Source of the DNA: Mycoplasmatota bacterium
GTDB lineage: Bacteria > Bacillota_I > Bacilli_A > Izemoplasmatales > Izemoplasmataceae
Direction of reading: 5' to 3'
Assembly (NCBI GenBank): GCA_030641535.1
Contig: DAOWHG010000020.1
Coordinates: 1-24,558, forward strand
Length of the DNA: 24,558 nucleotides
Shown here: positions 1-8,453 of the stretch, in pieces
How positions within the stretch are numbered: position 1 is the first letter of the stretch
Layout of the letters: the number at the start of each line of letters is the position of its first letter
Made by a program: the position numbers and the translations under genes
Notes under the pieces: model-generated
Told to the model about the DNA's origin: nothing
Database searches by the model: none
The model's input: only the letters and a program-made list of their open reading frames with translations

Positions 1-620
1 AGCACGTCAGTTGGAACTTCTACGCCTAATGAGATGTATTGCTTAGGATCTTTCAATAAATCTATAAGCTCTGCAATCTCAGCTTTTTCTTCTTCAATAC
101 CAGCAACATGATCAAATGTTGTTGTGTTACCTTTATTTAATTTCGCGCGATTTTTTCCAAATTCAAAAGCTTTATTGTTTCCACCTTGGCTTCGCATGAA
201 AAATGCAACAATAAAGATTAGTATTAAAATTGGTAGGAGCATAATAAGAATACTCCAAAAACTATATGATGAGCCGCTTTCGTGCTCATAAGATACATTG
301 TTTGTTTCTGCTAAATCAATAACGTCTTGAAGTGCTTCTTGTGTAGGTACAGTTAGGAAATAAGCACCTCCATTTGTCAAGGTACCTTCAATAGTATAAG
401 ACCCTAAATTAATGTCACCTGAAACAGGTGTTGATTTAATTGTGGATATTTGTCCGTTATCAATACTTGTCAAAAACTCGGTATAAATGTATTCTTTTGG
501 TTGCTCTTCGTCATATGTATACATAAACCAAGCGGCACCTATGAATAGTAATATTATAGCTACAACTATTAGACTACCAAGTCTTCCTTGTTGTGGCTTT
601 GGTTGTTTTACTTCTGCCAT
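1..620 (-). CDS. ftsH: ATP-dependent zinc metalloprotease FtsH, N-terminal part (cut by window edge)
   Basis: Membrane-anchored AAA+ protease that degrades misassembled membrane proteins and some regulators. Only about 206 N-terminal residues are inside the window. They show a short cytoplasmic start, a first membrane helix at about residues 15-33, an extracytoplasmic domain, a second helix at about 115-140 (rich in L/I, ending FMRSQGG), then the linker typical of FtsH with KAFEFGKNRAKL and TTFDHVAGIEEEK. The sequence stops just before the expected Walker A motif, so the ATPase and HEXXH zinc sites are outside and cannot be checked. The ATG at 620 follows the ribosome site AGGGAG. It lies 11 nt after hpt, and the order tilS-hpt-ftsH is a well-known conserved cluster, so co-transcription is likely. 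Confidence 0.93.
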   Translation of the reverse strand, partial: MAEVKQPKPQQGRLGSLIVVAIILLFIGAAWFMYTYDEEQPKEYIYTEFLTSIDNGQISTIKSTPVSGDINLGSYTIEGTLTNGGAYFLTVPTQEALQDVIDLAETNNVSYEHESGSSYSFWSILIMLLPILILIFIVAFFMRSQGGNNKAFEFGKNRAKLNKGNTTTFDHVAGIEEEKAEIAELIDLLKDPKQYISLGVEVPTDV

Positions 621-631
621 ATTAACACTCC

Positions 632-1174
632 CTATTTATTATAAACTTCCGGTTTCAATACTCCGACATAAGGTAAGTTTCGATATCTTTCATTGTAATC
701 TAGGCCAAACCCTACTACGAATTCTTTTGGAATTGTTACTCCAATGTATTCTGGAACTAAGTTTACAACTCTACCAGCTGGTTTATCTAACAGAGTTGCG
801 ATTACAACGCTTTTAGCACCACGGTACATTAATAAATCTTTAATTACTTTTATAGTTTTTCCTGTATCAACAATATCTTCAGTGATGATTATGTGACGAT
901 CATGTACTGGAATTCCTAAGTCTTTAAGAATTTGTACATCTCCAGTAGACTTTATTCCGCCATGATAACTTGAAACGTCCATAAAACCAACTTCTAAATG
1001 AATATCTACTTCAGTAAGTAAGTATCCCATAAATGGAACGCATCCTTTGAGTAGACCTATAACAAGTGGAAATTTGTCTTTATAATCTTCAGTTAACTTT
1101 TTCCCCATATCTTTGGCAATTTGAAAAATTTCTTCTTGTGAAACCAATACTTTTTCAATATCTTTCTCTAACAT
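632..1174 (-). CDS. hpt: Hypoxanthine(-guanine) phosphoribosyltransferase
   Basis: Purine salvage enzyme that joins hypoxanthine or guanine to PRPP in the cytoplasm. The PRPP-binding loop reads EDIVDTGKT (about residues 99-107). Other family marks are the LKGCVPFMGYLL segment near residue 43, the SSYHGG loop near 69, and the C-terminal VGFGLDYNERYRNLPYVGVL stretch. The full length of about 180 aa is normal. Two ATGs are adjacent (1177 and 1174). The site GAGGTGA is one base from the first and four from the second, and four to five is the spacing used by other genes here, so 1174 is preferred. This makes a one-base TGATG overlap with the tilS stop, consistent with translational coupling. Confidence 0.95.
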   Translation of the reverse strand: MLEKDIEKVLVSQEEIFQIAKDMGKKLTEDYKDKFPLVIGLLKGCVPFMGYLLTEVDIHLEVGFMDVSSYHGGIKSTGDVQILKDLGIPVHDRHIIITEDIVDTGKTIKVIKDLLMYRGAKSVVIATLLDKPAGRVVNLVPEYIGVTIPKEFVVGFGLDYNERYRNLPYVGVLKPEVYNK

Positions 1175-2487
1175 CATTTCACCTCATATATATAGATTTT
1201 TTTATCACACTGATTGTCTTGAACTGATTTTTTTATTCCAGGAATCCAAAGGACATTATTCTTATCTGCGATAACAAATAATTTCTCTCTTTTAGATATA
1301 GGAATTTTCTGATCAATTAGAATATCTTTTACCTTTTTTGTGCCGATTTTCAGTATCATTTTATCGCCGTTACTTCTATTTCTTAAGTAGAGCGGAAACA
1401 CCTTACCATTATAACATAATTCAAAATAATTTCTATTATATTGTTTTATTTTCTTCTTACTAAAAATAAAGCTATCATTGTCGGATACAAAATATTCTCC
1501 AAAATCATTGATTTCTATATTTTGCTTAATTATTTCTTCTTTTTTCTCAACGTAAATACATTTATATTCTTTTACAAAATTATAGTTTTTACCAAGTGAA
1601 ATTGTCTGATTAGGAGAATCGCTTAAGCAGAGCTTAATCATGCTTGTATATTGATCATAGCTTACTTCTACTTTGTTGTTTGTAGTTACATTGACAAGAT
1701 GTTTTAAGACCTTGATTTTAATGATTTTATCAAGCTCATTAAATGTTTCTAAATTTATGTTATTGTAAAAGCAATTATTCTTTATATATTCATCTTTTAG
1801 TCTATTTAATACTAGGTCTGCAGATTCTATATAGTCTTTAAATTGCATGATTTTTTCATTCAGATTTGGATTCTCTTTTTTTAGCAAAGGAATAATATTG
1901 TGTCTATATCTATTTCTTGTGTAGAAGTCTTCTTCGTTTGAAGAATCCTCATAGAAAGTAACTTTATATTTGTCTGCGTAATTAAGAATCTCTTCTTTAG
2001 TGATTTCCATTAAAGGTCTTATGATAGAGATATTTCGGTCTTTCCTTATCTCAGGAATCCCGGCATATCCACTAAATGAAGTACCTCTTGTAATTCTCAT
2101 TAATGTTGTTTCTACTTGATCATCTAAATGATGAGCTACAACTATTTTTGAGGCTTTATATTTTTGAGCAACTGCTTTGAAAAAACTATATCTTTGATTT
2201 CTTGAATCATCATGGAAGTTGACATTTTGATTATCCTTGGTGATATAACCTTCAAAAGGAATTTCTAGACTTTTAGCAAGATTCTTAATATGATCATATT
2301 CAATGTCTGATTCTTCTCTTTTTTTGTGGTTTACATGGGAAACTATCAAGTTTAAATCTAATTTTAAATTGTTTAAGATGTCTAAAAGAACCATTGAATC
2401 CACTCCTCCACTGAGTGCTACAACAATTGTTTCATTTTTTGTGAAAAATTTCTTATTTGTGACTAGTTTTCTTAGATTTCTTTCCAT
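1174..2487 (-). CDS. tilS: tRNA(Ile)-lysidine synthase TilS
   Basis: Modifies C34 of the CAU-anticodon tRNA(Ile) to lysidine so that it reads AUA; AUA codons are common in such AT-rich genomes. The PP-loop ATP-binding motif SGGVDS is at about residues 26-31, followed by VSHVNHKKREES and the conserved AHHLDDQVETTLMRI region near 120. The C-terminal part has the TilS C-domain pattern with KISKREKLFVIADKNN-like spacing and WIPG near the end. The length of 437 aa is typical. I chose ATG 2487 over the upstream in-frame GTG at 2496, because that GTG belongs to the ribosome site AAGGTGAT, which is correctly spaced from the ATG. First gene of the tilS-hpt-ftsH run. Confidence 0.94.
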   Translation of the reverse strand: MERNLRKLVTNKKFFTKNETIVVALSGGVDSMVLLDILNNLKLDLNLIVSHVNHKKREESDIEYDHIKNLAKSLEIPFEGYITKDNQNVNFHDDSRNQRYSFFKAVAQKYKASKIVVAHHLDDQVETTLMRITRGTSFSGYAGIPEIRKDRNISIIRPLMEITKEEILNYADKYKVTFYEDSSNEEDFYTRNRYRHNIIPLLKKENPNLNEKIMQFKDYIESADLVLNRLKDEYIKNNCFYNNINLETFNELDKIIKIKVLKHLVNVTTNNKVEVSYDQYTSMIKLCLSDSPNQTISLGKNYNFVKEYKCIYVEKKEEIIKQNIEINDFGEYFVSDNDSFIFSKKKIKQYNRNYFELCYNGKVFPLYLRNRSNGDKMILKIGTKKVKDILIDQKIPISKREKLFVIADKNNVLWIPGIKKSVQDNQCDKKIYIYEVK

Positions 2488-2505
2488 GAATATCACCTTA
2501 TATTT

Positions 2506-2514
2506 ATTATATCA
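2506..2514 (-). promoter_or_regulatory. Extended -10 promoter for tilS-hpt-ftsH
   Basis: On the minus strand the sequence reads TGATATAAT about 20 nt before the tilS start, an extended -10 (TGnTATAAT). No good -35 hexamer is seen at the usual distance; an extended -10 can work without one. The call is by eye. Confidence 0.45.
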
Positions 2515-2587
2515 TATTAATTACTAATAGATATTATATAACGGTTTACTTTGAATTACAAAATATTTTCTCGTTATTATGCATTTA

Positions 2588-2596
2588 TGATATAAT
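2588..2596 (+). promoter_or_regulatory. Extended -10 promoter for the MFS transporter-maf pair
   Basis: TGATATAAT lies about 37 nt before the transporter start, again an extended -10. The -35 region (TTCTCG at 2568-2573) matches weakly. The region 2497-2632 is a divergent intergenic space holding this and the tilS promoter. Confidence 0.45.
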
Positions 2597-2632
2597 ATAG
2601 GAAGTAGAAACAAAACAGAATGGAGAGAGATT

Positions 2633-3922
2633 ATGTTTAAATTCCCCAAATTAAGTAAGCAAGAGAGAGCATGGGTATTATATGACGTTGCTAATTCTGC
2701 TTTTATTTTAACTGTAATTACAGTTTTATTTCCAATTTTATATAATGAAGTGTATATGGCTCAAACAGGCGCAGATTGGACTACAGGATCTGCCATATTC
2801 AAATATTTGACAAGTGGATTAGCTTTGACAGTTGCTTTATTAAGCCCTGTTATTGGAGCTTGGTCTAATTATCGTGGTAACAAGAAAAAATTCTTTAAGA
2901 TTTTCTTGATTGTTGGTATAGCTGGTGGATTCGGGATTGCTATTCCTGGACTTGATTGGCTATTATTATTAATTATATTCTCAATCTCAAGTATTGGGTA
3001 TAACTTAACTAATGTAGTATATGATGCTTTCTTAGTAGATGTTACTGATAAAGAAAATATGGATGTTATTAGTTCTACAGGGTTTGCCTGGGGATATATC
3101 GGAAGTTTAATTCCATTCTTTGCTGGAATGATTCCTTACTTATTAGTTACATTTGATATATTAGATCCGTCTTTAGGACATCTTTCAATGAGTTTTGCAT
3201 TTATAGTTGCATGTGCTTGGTGGCTTTATTACTCATTACCGATTATAAGAGATGTTGAACAAACATATAATATTGATGTCGATAGTAATGTTAATTCACT
3301 TGGTGAATCTTTGAAAAGATTAGGAAGAACATTTAAAGAAATAAGAGCTTATAGATATATTTTCTTATTCTTAATAGCTTATTTACTTTATATAGATGTT
3401 GTAAATACTGTTATTAGATTAGCTGTAAATATTGGATCTGATTTAAATGTTAGTGCTCCTGTATTGCTTGGAGTAGTAATTATGGTTCAGTTTATTGGAT
3501 TCCCTTCAGCTATTATTTACGGACGTTTAGCTAAACGATTTGGTGGAAAGAAAATGATTTTTTATGGAATTTTAATTTATTCTTTAAGTATTTATGTTAC
3601 TAGCTTGATAGTTAGCGAAGACACTACTTATCTAATGTGGTTTGTAGGACTATTTATTGGGACTGCACAAGGTGGAATTCAATCAGTAAGTAGAAGTTAT
3701 TTCGCAAAAATGGTTCCAAAAGAAAAAGCTAATGATTTCTTCGGTTTCTTTAGTGTATTTGGAAGATTTGGTGGAATTATATCTCCATTTATCTTAGCTT
3801 CTCTAGCATTACATTATGATAAACCTACAAATGAAGCTATCTTATTCTTGTTAATTCCTTTGGCTGTAGCCAGTTTTATCTTGATATTTGTAAGACCTGA
3901 TAAAGTTAAAGATATTGAATAA
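2633..3922 (+). CDS. MFS transporter, UMF1 / Atg22-like family
   Basis: A 429-aa integral membrane protein with about twelve predicted hydrophobic helices and no signal peptide. The N-terminus KQERAWVLYDVANSAFILTV is the hallmark of the UMF1 family (vacuole effluxer Atg22-like branch of the major facilitator superfamily). The loop GAWSNYRGNKKKFF between helices 2 and 3 and the repeat-like loop YGRLAKRFGGKK in the second half fit the MFS loop motifs. The substrate is not known from sequence; eukaryotic relatives export amino acids from the vacuole, but that should not be transferred here. The ribosome site GGAGAGAG precedes the ATG. The next gene, maf, overlaps the end by 8 nt. Confidence 0.88.
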   Translation: MFKFPKLSKQERAWVLYDVANSAFILTVITVLFPILYNEVYMAQTGADWTTGSAIFKYLTSGLALTVALLSPVIGAWSNYRGNKKKFFKIFLIVGIAGGFGIAIPGLDWLLLLIIFSISSIGYNLTNVVYDAFLVDVTDKENMDVISSTGFAWGYIGSLIPFFAGMIPYLLVTFDILDPSLGHLSMSFAFIVACAWWLYYSLPIIRDVEQTYNIDVDSNVNSLGESLKRLGRTFKEIRAYRYIFLFLIAYLLYIDVVNTVIRLAVNIGSDLNVSAPVLLGVVIMVQFIGFPSAIIYGRLAKRFGGKKMIFYGILIYSLSIYVTSLIVSEDTTYLMWFVGLFIGTAQGGIQSVSRSYFAKMVPKEKANDFFGFFSVFGRFGGIISPFILASLALHYDKPTNEAILFLLIPLAVASFILIFVRPDKVKDIE

Positions 3923-4481
3923 TAATAACAAAAAATTCATTCTTGCTAGTAAATCTCCTAGAAGAATTGAGTTACTTAAGGTTCTTGATATTGATTTTAC
4001 AGTAATTCCAAGTAATATATGTGAAGAAATTAAGAAAGAACTAACAAATGAAGAAGTAGTAATGGATTTAGCTCTTCAAAAAGCCGAAGATATAAGTAGT
4101 CGTAATCCTGATGCCTATGTTTTAGGATTTGATACTTTAGTAATTCTTGATGGTATTCCTATTGGAAAACCAAAGGATAAAGATGATGCATTCAGAATGT
4201 TAAGATCTCTGAGTGGAAAAACTCACACTGTGCTAACTGGATGTGCAATTGTAAGTAATATCTATCGAGATACTTTTTATAGCTCTGCTGATGTAACATT
4301 TAATGAAATGTCAGATGAAGAAATTAATGAATATATTGATACAGAAGAACCAATGGATAAAGCTGGAGCTTATGGTATACAAGCTTATGGTTCTAAATTC
4401 ATTAAAGAAGTAAAAGGTGACTATTTTACGATTGTTGGCTTGCCAATTGCAAAATTATACAACAAATTAAAAGTGCTTTAA
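3915..4481 (+). CDS. maf: Maf family nucleoside triphosphate pyrophosphatase
   Basis: Likely hydrolyses non-canonical or modified nucleoside triphosphates (dTTP/UTP pyrophosphatase-type house-cleaning), cytoplasmic. Family signatures are the N-terminal FILASKSPRRIELL, the central GFDTLVILDG (ADTVV-like) and the loop IGKPKDKDDAFRMLRSLSGKTHTVLTG, followed by the C-terminal KAGAYGIQAYGSKFI region. The length of 188 aa is usual. No ATG exists at the right place: the only standard start giving a full N-terminus is the TTG at 3915, which lies inside the last codons of the transporter gene. The ribosome site is poor, so translation probably depends on coupling to the upstream gene. Confidence 0.93.
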   Translation: MNNNNKKFILASKSPRRIELLKVLDIDFTVIPSNICEEIKKELTNEEVVMDLALQKAEDISSRNPDAYVLGFDTLVILDGIPIGKPKDKDDAFRMLRSLSGKTHTVLTGCAIVSNIYRDTFYSSADVTFNEMSDEEINEYIDTEEPMDKAGAYGIQAYGSKFIKEVKGDYFTIVGLPIAKLYNKLKVL

Positions 4482-4505
4482 AGAGACCTTCCCAGGTCTC
4501 TTTTT
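4481..4505 (+). terminator. Intrinsic terminator after maf
   Basis: An 8-bp stem AAGAGACC / GGTCTCTT around a TTCCCA loop, followed by a T run. It starts at the last base of the maf stop codon and separates the transporter-maf pair from the LytTR gene. Confidence 0.85.
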
Positions 4506-4624
4506 ACGTGATAACTATGTTTTTCATGTAGTTTGGTGTAAAATAAATGTATGATACCTTAAAGCTATTTATTTATAGAAAAAGAAGTGATATTCTATGT
4601 GTGACTTCAGAAGGAGGCTATTTT

Positions 4625-5146
4625 ATGTTTAAACTAAAAGTATCGAAAAGCGAACATAAAATAATAAAAGAGAGGTTAAATCTTGTTGAAACGATCAATT
4701 ATAATTATCTTTTAACTGATGATAAAGAATTGATTGAAGACGATAAAGTTAATATTGTCTTTAATTCATCAGAGATTACCAGAGTAACTAAACTACTTGA
4801 TTTAATTGTTAGAGGAGAAGAATTATATGTTATTGGAAGCAATGAATTTGGACAAAAGAGTGTCGAATCTCGTAATTTTTTCTATTTCATTGTTGAAGAT
4901 GAAGATGTTTATGGTGTTTTAATGAATACAAGATTGTTGATAAAAACAAAATTGTATGAAATTGAAGAACTACTTGAACATAAAGACTTTATCCGTGTAA
5001 GCAAGTATTGTTTGGTTAATATAGGTAAGATTGATTATATTAAACCTGCTCTTAACTCTAAGCTAGATCTGTTATTGAAAAACTCTGAGCACTTAGAAGT
5101 GAACAGAGGATATTTAAAAGATTTTAAAAAAGCTTTAGAAATTTAA
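4625..5146 (+). CDS. LytTR-type DNA-binding regulator without receiver domain
   Basis: A 173-aa protein whose second half is a LytTR DNA-binding domain: a segment beginning RNFFYFIVEDEDVYGVLMN, then the LEHKDFIRVSKYCLVNIGKIDYI core and a C-terminal EVNRGYLKDFKKAL helix. The first 80 or so residues form an alpha/beta segment, not a receiver domain; I see no phospho-acceptor Asp pattern. Stand-alone LytTR proteins of this kind often control the gene next to them. The start was chosen at ATG 4625 because AAGGAGG precedes it at good spacing; an in-frame ATG at 4547 lacks such a site. Only 12 nt separate it from the beta-propeller gene, so the two form one unit. Confidence 0.85.
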   Translation: MFKLKVSKSEHKIIKERLNLVETINYNYLLTDDKELIEDDKVNIVFNSSEITRVTKLLDLIVRGEELYVIGSNEFGQKSVESRNFFYFIVEDEDVYGVLMNTRLLIKTKLYEIEELLEHKDFIRVSKYCLVNIGKIDYIKPALNSKLDLLLKNSEHLEVNRGYLKDFKKALEI

Positions 5147-5158
5147 GGAGGTATCATT

Positions 5159-7225
5159 ATGTTATTTTTAATTAATAATCCAGCAATTGCATTTATATTA
5201 TTTATTGTGCTTGGATTTACAATCTTGATGGGAATTAAAATATTTGAAGAATTAACAATAAACAAAGCTTTATCTTTAAAGCAAAGACAAATGCGTATAA
5301 GCAGTCCAATAAAGGGATTTAAATCTAGGATTGCAATGTTAACAAGTGCAGCACTAGCTCCTGTTGTTGCTGTTGTTGTAGTGGTGTCAGTTGCACTAGC
5401 CCCACAAACAGTGCCGGGCTCAGTACAGCTTATCGATCTAAAATCTTCTGATGACATTTTTGAAATTTATACAACATTTCAAGAAAGAATGGAAACTAAT
5501 TTTGACACTTTCGGACTTAGATTTTTCGATAGTAACTTGGGAAGTCCTGAGATGGCATTAGATGCTGAAGAAGATTTAATAGATTATAATGGAACAGCAA
5601 GTGATGATTTTTCAGGAACTAATGTCCAAGTTGAAGGAGTAGATGAAATGGATAATGTGCTTACTGATGGTAAGTATATTTATACTATGTTTCAAAATAA
5701 AGTTCAGATTTCATTAGCTTATACTATGGAAGAAGGGCCAGATGTATTAGATTTATATAGAACTTTTGAATTCTCTAATACATATTGTGATTCTGAACAA
5801 TTTTATCCACAAGGAATGTATGTTGATGACGATTACTTCATTATTATAGGTAATCAATATAATTATGACTGTAAAGAATACGAGGGAGACGAAGGCGTAG
5901 AAGATATTACTATCGAACCTTGGGGATATTGGTACCAAAATAGTAGCCATATTAAAGTATTAGTTTATGATAAAACAAATGACTTTGAATTAGAAGACGA
6001 ATACTTAATGAATGGATATTTTACTGGAACTAGAAAAATTGATAATAATTTGTATATCGTAACTAATAATTATATTCCTTTCTACGATGAAGAAGTAGAT
6101 ATTGATTATTATCTATCAGAATACGAAGTAAATGGACAAGTAACTACAGCGGAATATGAAGATGTTGTTTATATTGAAGGATCTGCACCAAATTCATTTA
6201 CTACATTCTACGGAATTGATTTAGATACAACACAAGTAGATATGGAAACTGTCTTAGGAGATAGTGGATATAATCTTTATGTATCAAATGAAAATATGTA
6301 TTTAGTTGGTTCTGTATACTATTTCTTCCCAATGGTAGATTTTATTACATTAGAAGAACCTGTTTATGAATCTCAAACTGCTATTATGAAAATCGCTATT
6401 GATGATGGTGAAGTGGAATATAGTAGTACCGGAAGAGTAAGCGGAAATTCATTAAATCAATTTTCAATGGATGAACACGATGGATATTTAAGAATTACAA
6501 CAACTACAGGTTGGTGGGGAGAAAACATTAATAATAGATTATATGTTTTAGATGAAGACTTAAATCATGTTGCTGTGCTTGAGAATCTTGGTAAGCCAGC
6601 AGAAACTATTAAGTCGACAAGATTTGTTGGAGACTATGCATATTTAGTTACTTTTGAACAGACAGATCCGTTTTATGTGATTAATTTAACAGATCCTGAA
6701 GATCCTTTTGTAGAAGGAGAATTAGAAATCCCTGGATTTAGCACATATCTACAACCATTAAGCGAAGATTATATGTTAGGTGTTGGATTTGGAGATAACA
6801 GTGGTGGAACACAAGGGCTTAAAATCTCTATATATGATATATCTGATAAATCAAATCCAACTGTATTTGATGAAATAATCTTTGATTATGAAGAATTCGG
6901 ATGGGGACACAGTACTGTTACTTATAATCATAAAGATTTATTAGTAAGCTTATCTAAAGGAATTATCGCTCTTCCATTCTCAACATACAATTATAGTGAT
7001 AGTGGATATAATTATAATAGTGGAATCTTAGTTTACAACATTGATTTCGTTGATGGATTTGCATTTAACGGGTATGTTACTCATGATGAGGATTCTTCAG
7101 AAGATGTATATGTTTATAAGAGTAAGTTTATAAGTGATTACTTCTATACAGTTTCAAATCAATATATTAAAGTATCAACACTTGTTGATACAGAAACAAT
7201 ATTATTCTCAACAGAGTTAAATTAG
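5159..7225 (+). CDS. Membrane-anchored beta-propeller protein (Beta_propel family)
   Basis: A 688-aa protein with a strong start site (AAGGAGG). Two hydrophobic segments lie at the N-terminus, about residues 8-28 and 62-82 (the second very Val/Ala rich), separated by a basic stretch. The rest is acidic and predicted extracytoplasmic. The family signature TNVQVEGVDEMDNV followed by TDGKYIY at about 154-175 identifies the secreted C-terminal beta-propeller family distantly related to WD40. Repeating blade-like units follow, for example YLVTFEQTDPFYVINLTDPE and SIYDISDKSNP. Function of the family is not established; an extracellular binding or scaffold role is inference. It is paired with the LytTR gene just upstream and ends at a terminator shared with the malic enzyme gene. 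Confidence 0.82.
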   Translation: MLFLINNPAIAFILFIVLGFTILMGIKIFEELTINKALSLKQRQMRISSPIKGFKSRIAMLTSAALAPVVAVVVVVSVALAPQTVPGSVQLIDLKSSDDIFEIYTTFQERMETNFDTFGLRFFDSNLGSPEMALDAEEDLIDYNGTASDDFSGTNVQVEGVDEMDNVLTDGKYIYTMFQNKVQISLAYTMEEGPDVLDLYRTFEFSNTYCDSEQFYPQGMYVDDDYFIIIGNQYNYDCKEYEGDEGVEDITIEPWGYWYQNSSHIKVLVYDKTNDFELEDEYLMNGYFTGTRKIDNNLYIVTNNYIPFYDEEVDIDYYLSEYEVNGQVTTAEYEDVVYIEGSAPNSFTTFYGIDLDTTQVDMETVLGDSGYNLYVSNENMYLVGSVYYFFPMVDFITLEEPVYESQTAIMKIAIDDGEVEYSSTGRVSGNSLNQFSMDEHDGYLRITTTTGWWGENINNRLYVLDEDLNHVAVLENLGKPAETIKSTRFVGDYAYLVTFEQTDPFYVINLTDPEDPFVEGELEIPGFSTYLQPLSEDYMLGVGFGDNSGGTQGLKISIYDISDKSNPTVFDEIIFDYEEFGWGHSTVTYNHKDLLVSLSKGIIALPFSTYNYSDSGYNYNSGILVYNIDFVDGFAFNGYVTHDEDSSEDVYVYKSKFISDYFYTVSNQYIKVSTLVDTETILFSTELN

Positions 7226-7229
7226 ATAA

Positions 7230-7260
7230 AAAAAATAATCGCGAATAGCGATTATTTTTT
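7230..7260. terminator. Bidirectional terminator between beta-propeller and malic enzyme genes
   Basis: A 13-bp perfect inverted repeat, AAAAAATAATCGC / GCGATTATTTTTT, with loop GAATA. The A and T runs at each end let it act in both directions for the two convergent genes. Confidence 0.85.
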
Positions 7261-8453
7261 TATTTGCGATATATTTTTAATCTCTTAACTTCATCACTCA
7301 CAGCTTTGCTAACTGCTTTAGCTACCCTTTTATCAAATGGAGAAGGGATGATATAATCTCTTCTTAATTCTTCATCTTCAATAATATAAGCTATTGCTTT
7401 AGCAGTGGCTAGTTTCATGCTTTCAGTTATTTTTGTTGATTTTGAATCTAATGCTCCTCTAAATAATCCTGGAAAAGCTAAAACATTGTTAATCTGATTT
7501 GGAAAATCAGATCTACCTGTTCCGACAATGTATGCATTTGCTTCTAGTGCTTCTTTAACTGTGATCTCAGGGTCAGGATTTGCCATTGCAAAGATGAATG
7601 GATCTTTATTCATAGATCTAACCATATCTTTTGTGACAATGTCTTTTGCAGAAACACCTATAAAGACGTCTTTATTCTTCATTAACGCCTTAAGAGTATC
7701 ATTTTCGAGGTTTTCAGGGTGATTAAGAATAGACTGATCTATTAATTCTTTATCTAAGAAAGAATAGTTGTCATATTTAGATTTTAGGATTACTCCATCT
7801 AAATTATATCCATATACCTTCTTAACTCCGATATCTTTTAATAATCGAGCTATTGAACTTCCTGCGGCTCCAGTACCACTTAGTACGACTTCTAAGTCTT
7901 CTAATTTTCTATTTGCAAGTCTGCAAGAGTTAATTAGTGCAGCTATTGTTACTATAGCAGTACCGTGTTGATCATCATGAAAAACAGGTATATTTAATTC
8001 TTCTTTTAGTCTTCTTTCAATAATTACACAGTTTGGAGCACTAATATCTTCTAAGTTAATTCCCCCAAAAGATGGAGAAAGTTTTTTAACTATATCGATT
8101 ATCTCTTCAGGGTCTTGGGTGTCTAAACAAATTGGAAAGGCATCAACATTTGCGAACTCTTTAAATAGAATTGCTTTTCCTTCCATAACTGGTAAGCTTG
8201 CATGAGGTCCAATGTTTCCAAGACCTAATACTGCACTACCATCAGTTACTATGGCAATCATGTTTCCTTTGGAAGTATATTTATAAATATCTTCTTTGTT
8301 TTCTTTTATTTTCAAACAAGGTGCAGCAACTCCTGGGCTATATGCAAGGGATAAATCATCACTGTTTTCAACTTTTATTTTAGATATAACAGTAATCTTA
8401 CCTTTATTTTCTTCGTGAAGTTTAAGACTTCTTTCATTTATATCGTTTTTCAT
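7260..8453 (-). CDS. NAD(P)-dependent malic enzyme (oxaloacetate-decarboxylating)
   Basis: Converts malate to pyruvate, CO2 and NAD(P)H. The 397-aa sequence has the short bacterial malic enzyme layout: LAYSPGVAAPC with the catalytic Tyr at about 38, EGKA with the catalytic Lys at about 93, the metal ligands in INLEDIS (about 132-138) and FHDDQHGTA (about 159-166), and the Rossmann motif GTGAAG near 193. The C-terminal ANPDPEI and GRSDFPNQINNVLAFPG are also conserved. Cofactor preference cannot be settled from sequence alone. The ATG overlaps the fumB stop by one base (TAATG) after an AAAGGT site, so fumarase and malic enzyme are made together, giving fumarate to malate to pyruvate. The symbol is left empty because naming varies (maeB, sfcA, mez). 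Confidence 0.95.
   Translation of the reverse strand: MKNDINERSLKLHEENKGKITVISKIKVENSDDLSLAYSPGVAAPCLKIKENKEDIYKYTSKGNMIAIVTDGSAVLGLGNIGPHASLPVMEGKAILFKEFANVDAFPICLDTQDPEEIIDIVKKLSPSFGGINLEDISAPNCVIIERRLKEELNIPVFHDDQHGTAIVTIAALINSCRLANRKLEDLEVVLSGTGAAGSSIARLLKDIGVKKVYGYNLDGVILKSKYDNYSFLDKELIDQSILNHPENLENDTLKALMKNKDVFIGVSAKDIVTKDMVRSMNKDPFIFAMANPDPEITVKEALEANAYIVGTGRSDFPNQINNVLAFPGLFRGALDSKSTKITESMKLATAKAIAYIIEDEELRRDYIIPSPFDKRVAKAVSKAVSDEVKRLKIYRK

Noticed and set aside
5143..5457. Open frame opposite the start of the beta-propeller gene, rich in Thr and Ala
   Set aside because: It is the reverse reading of the Val/Ala-rich membrane helix of a well-supported gene and has no ribosome site or family pattern.
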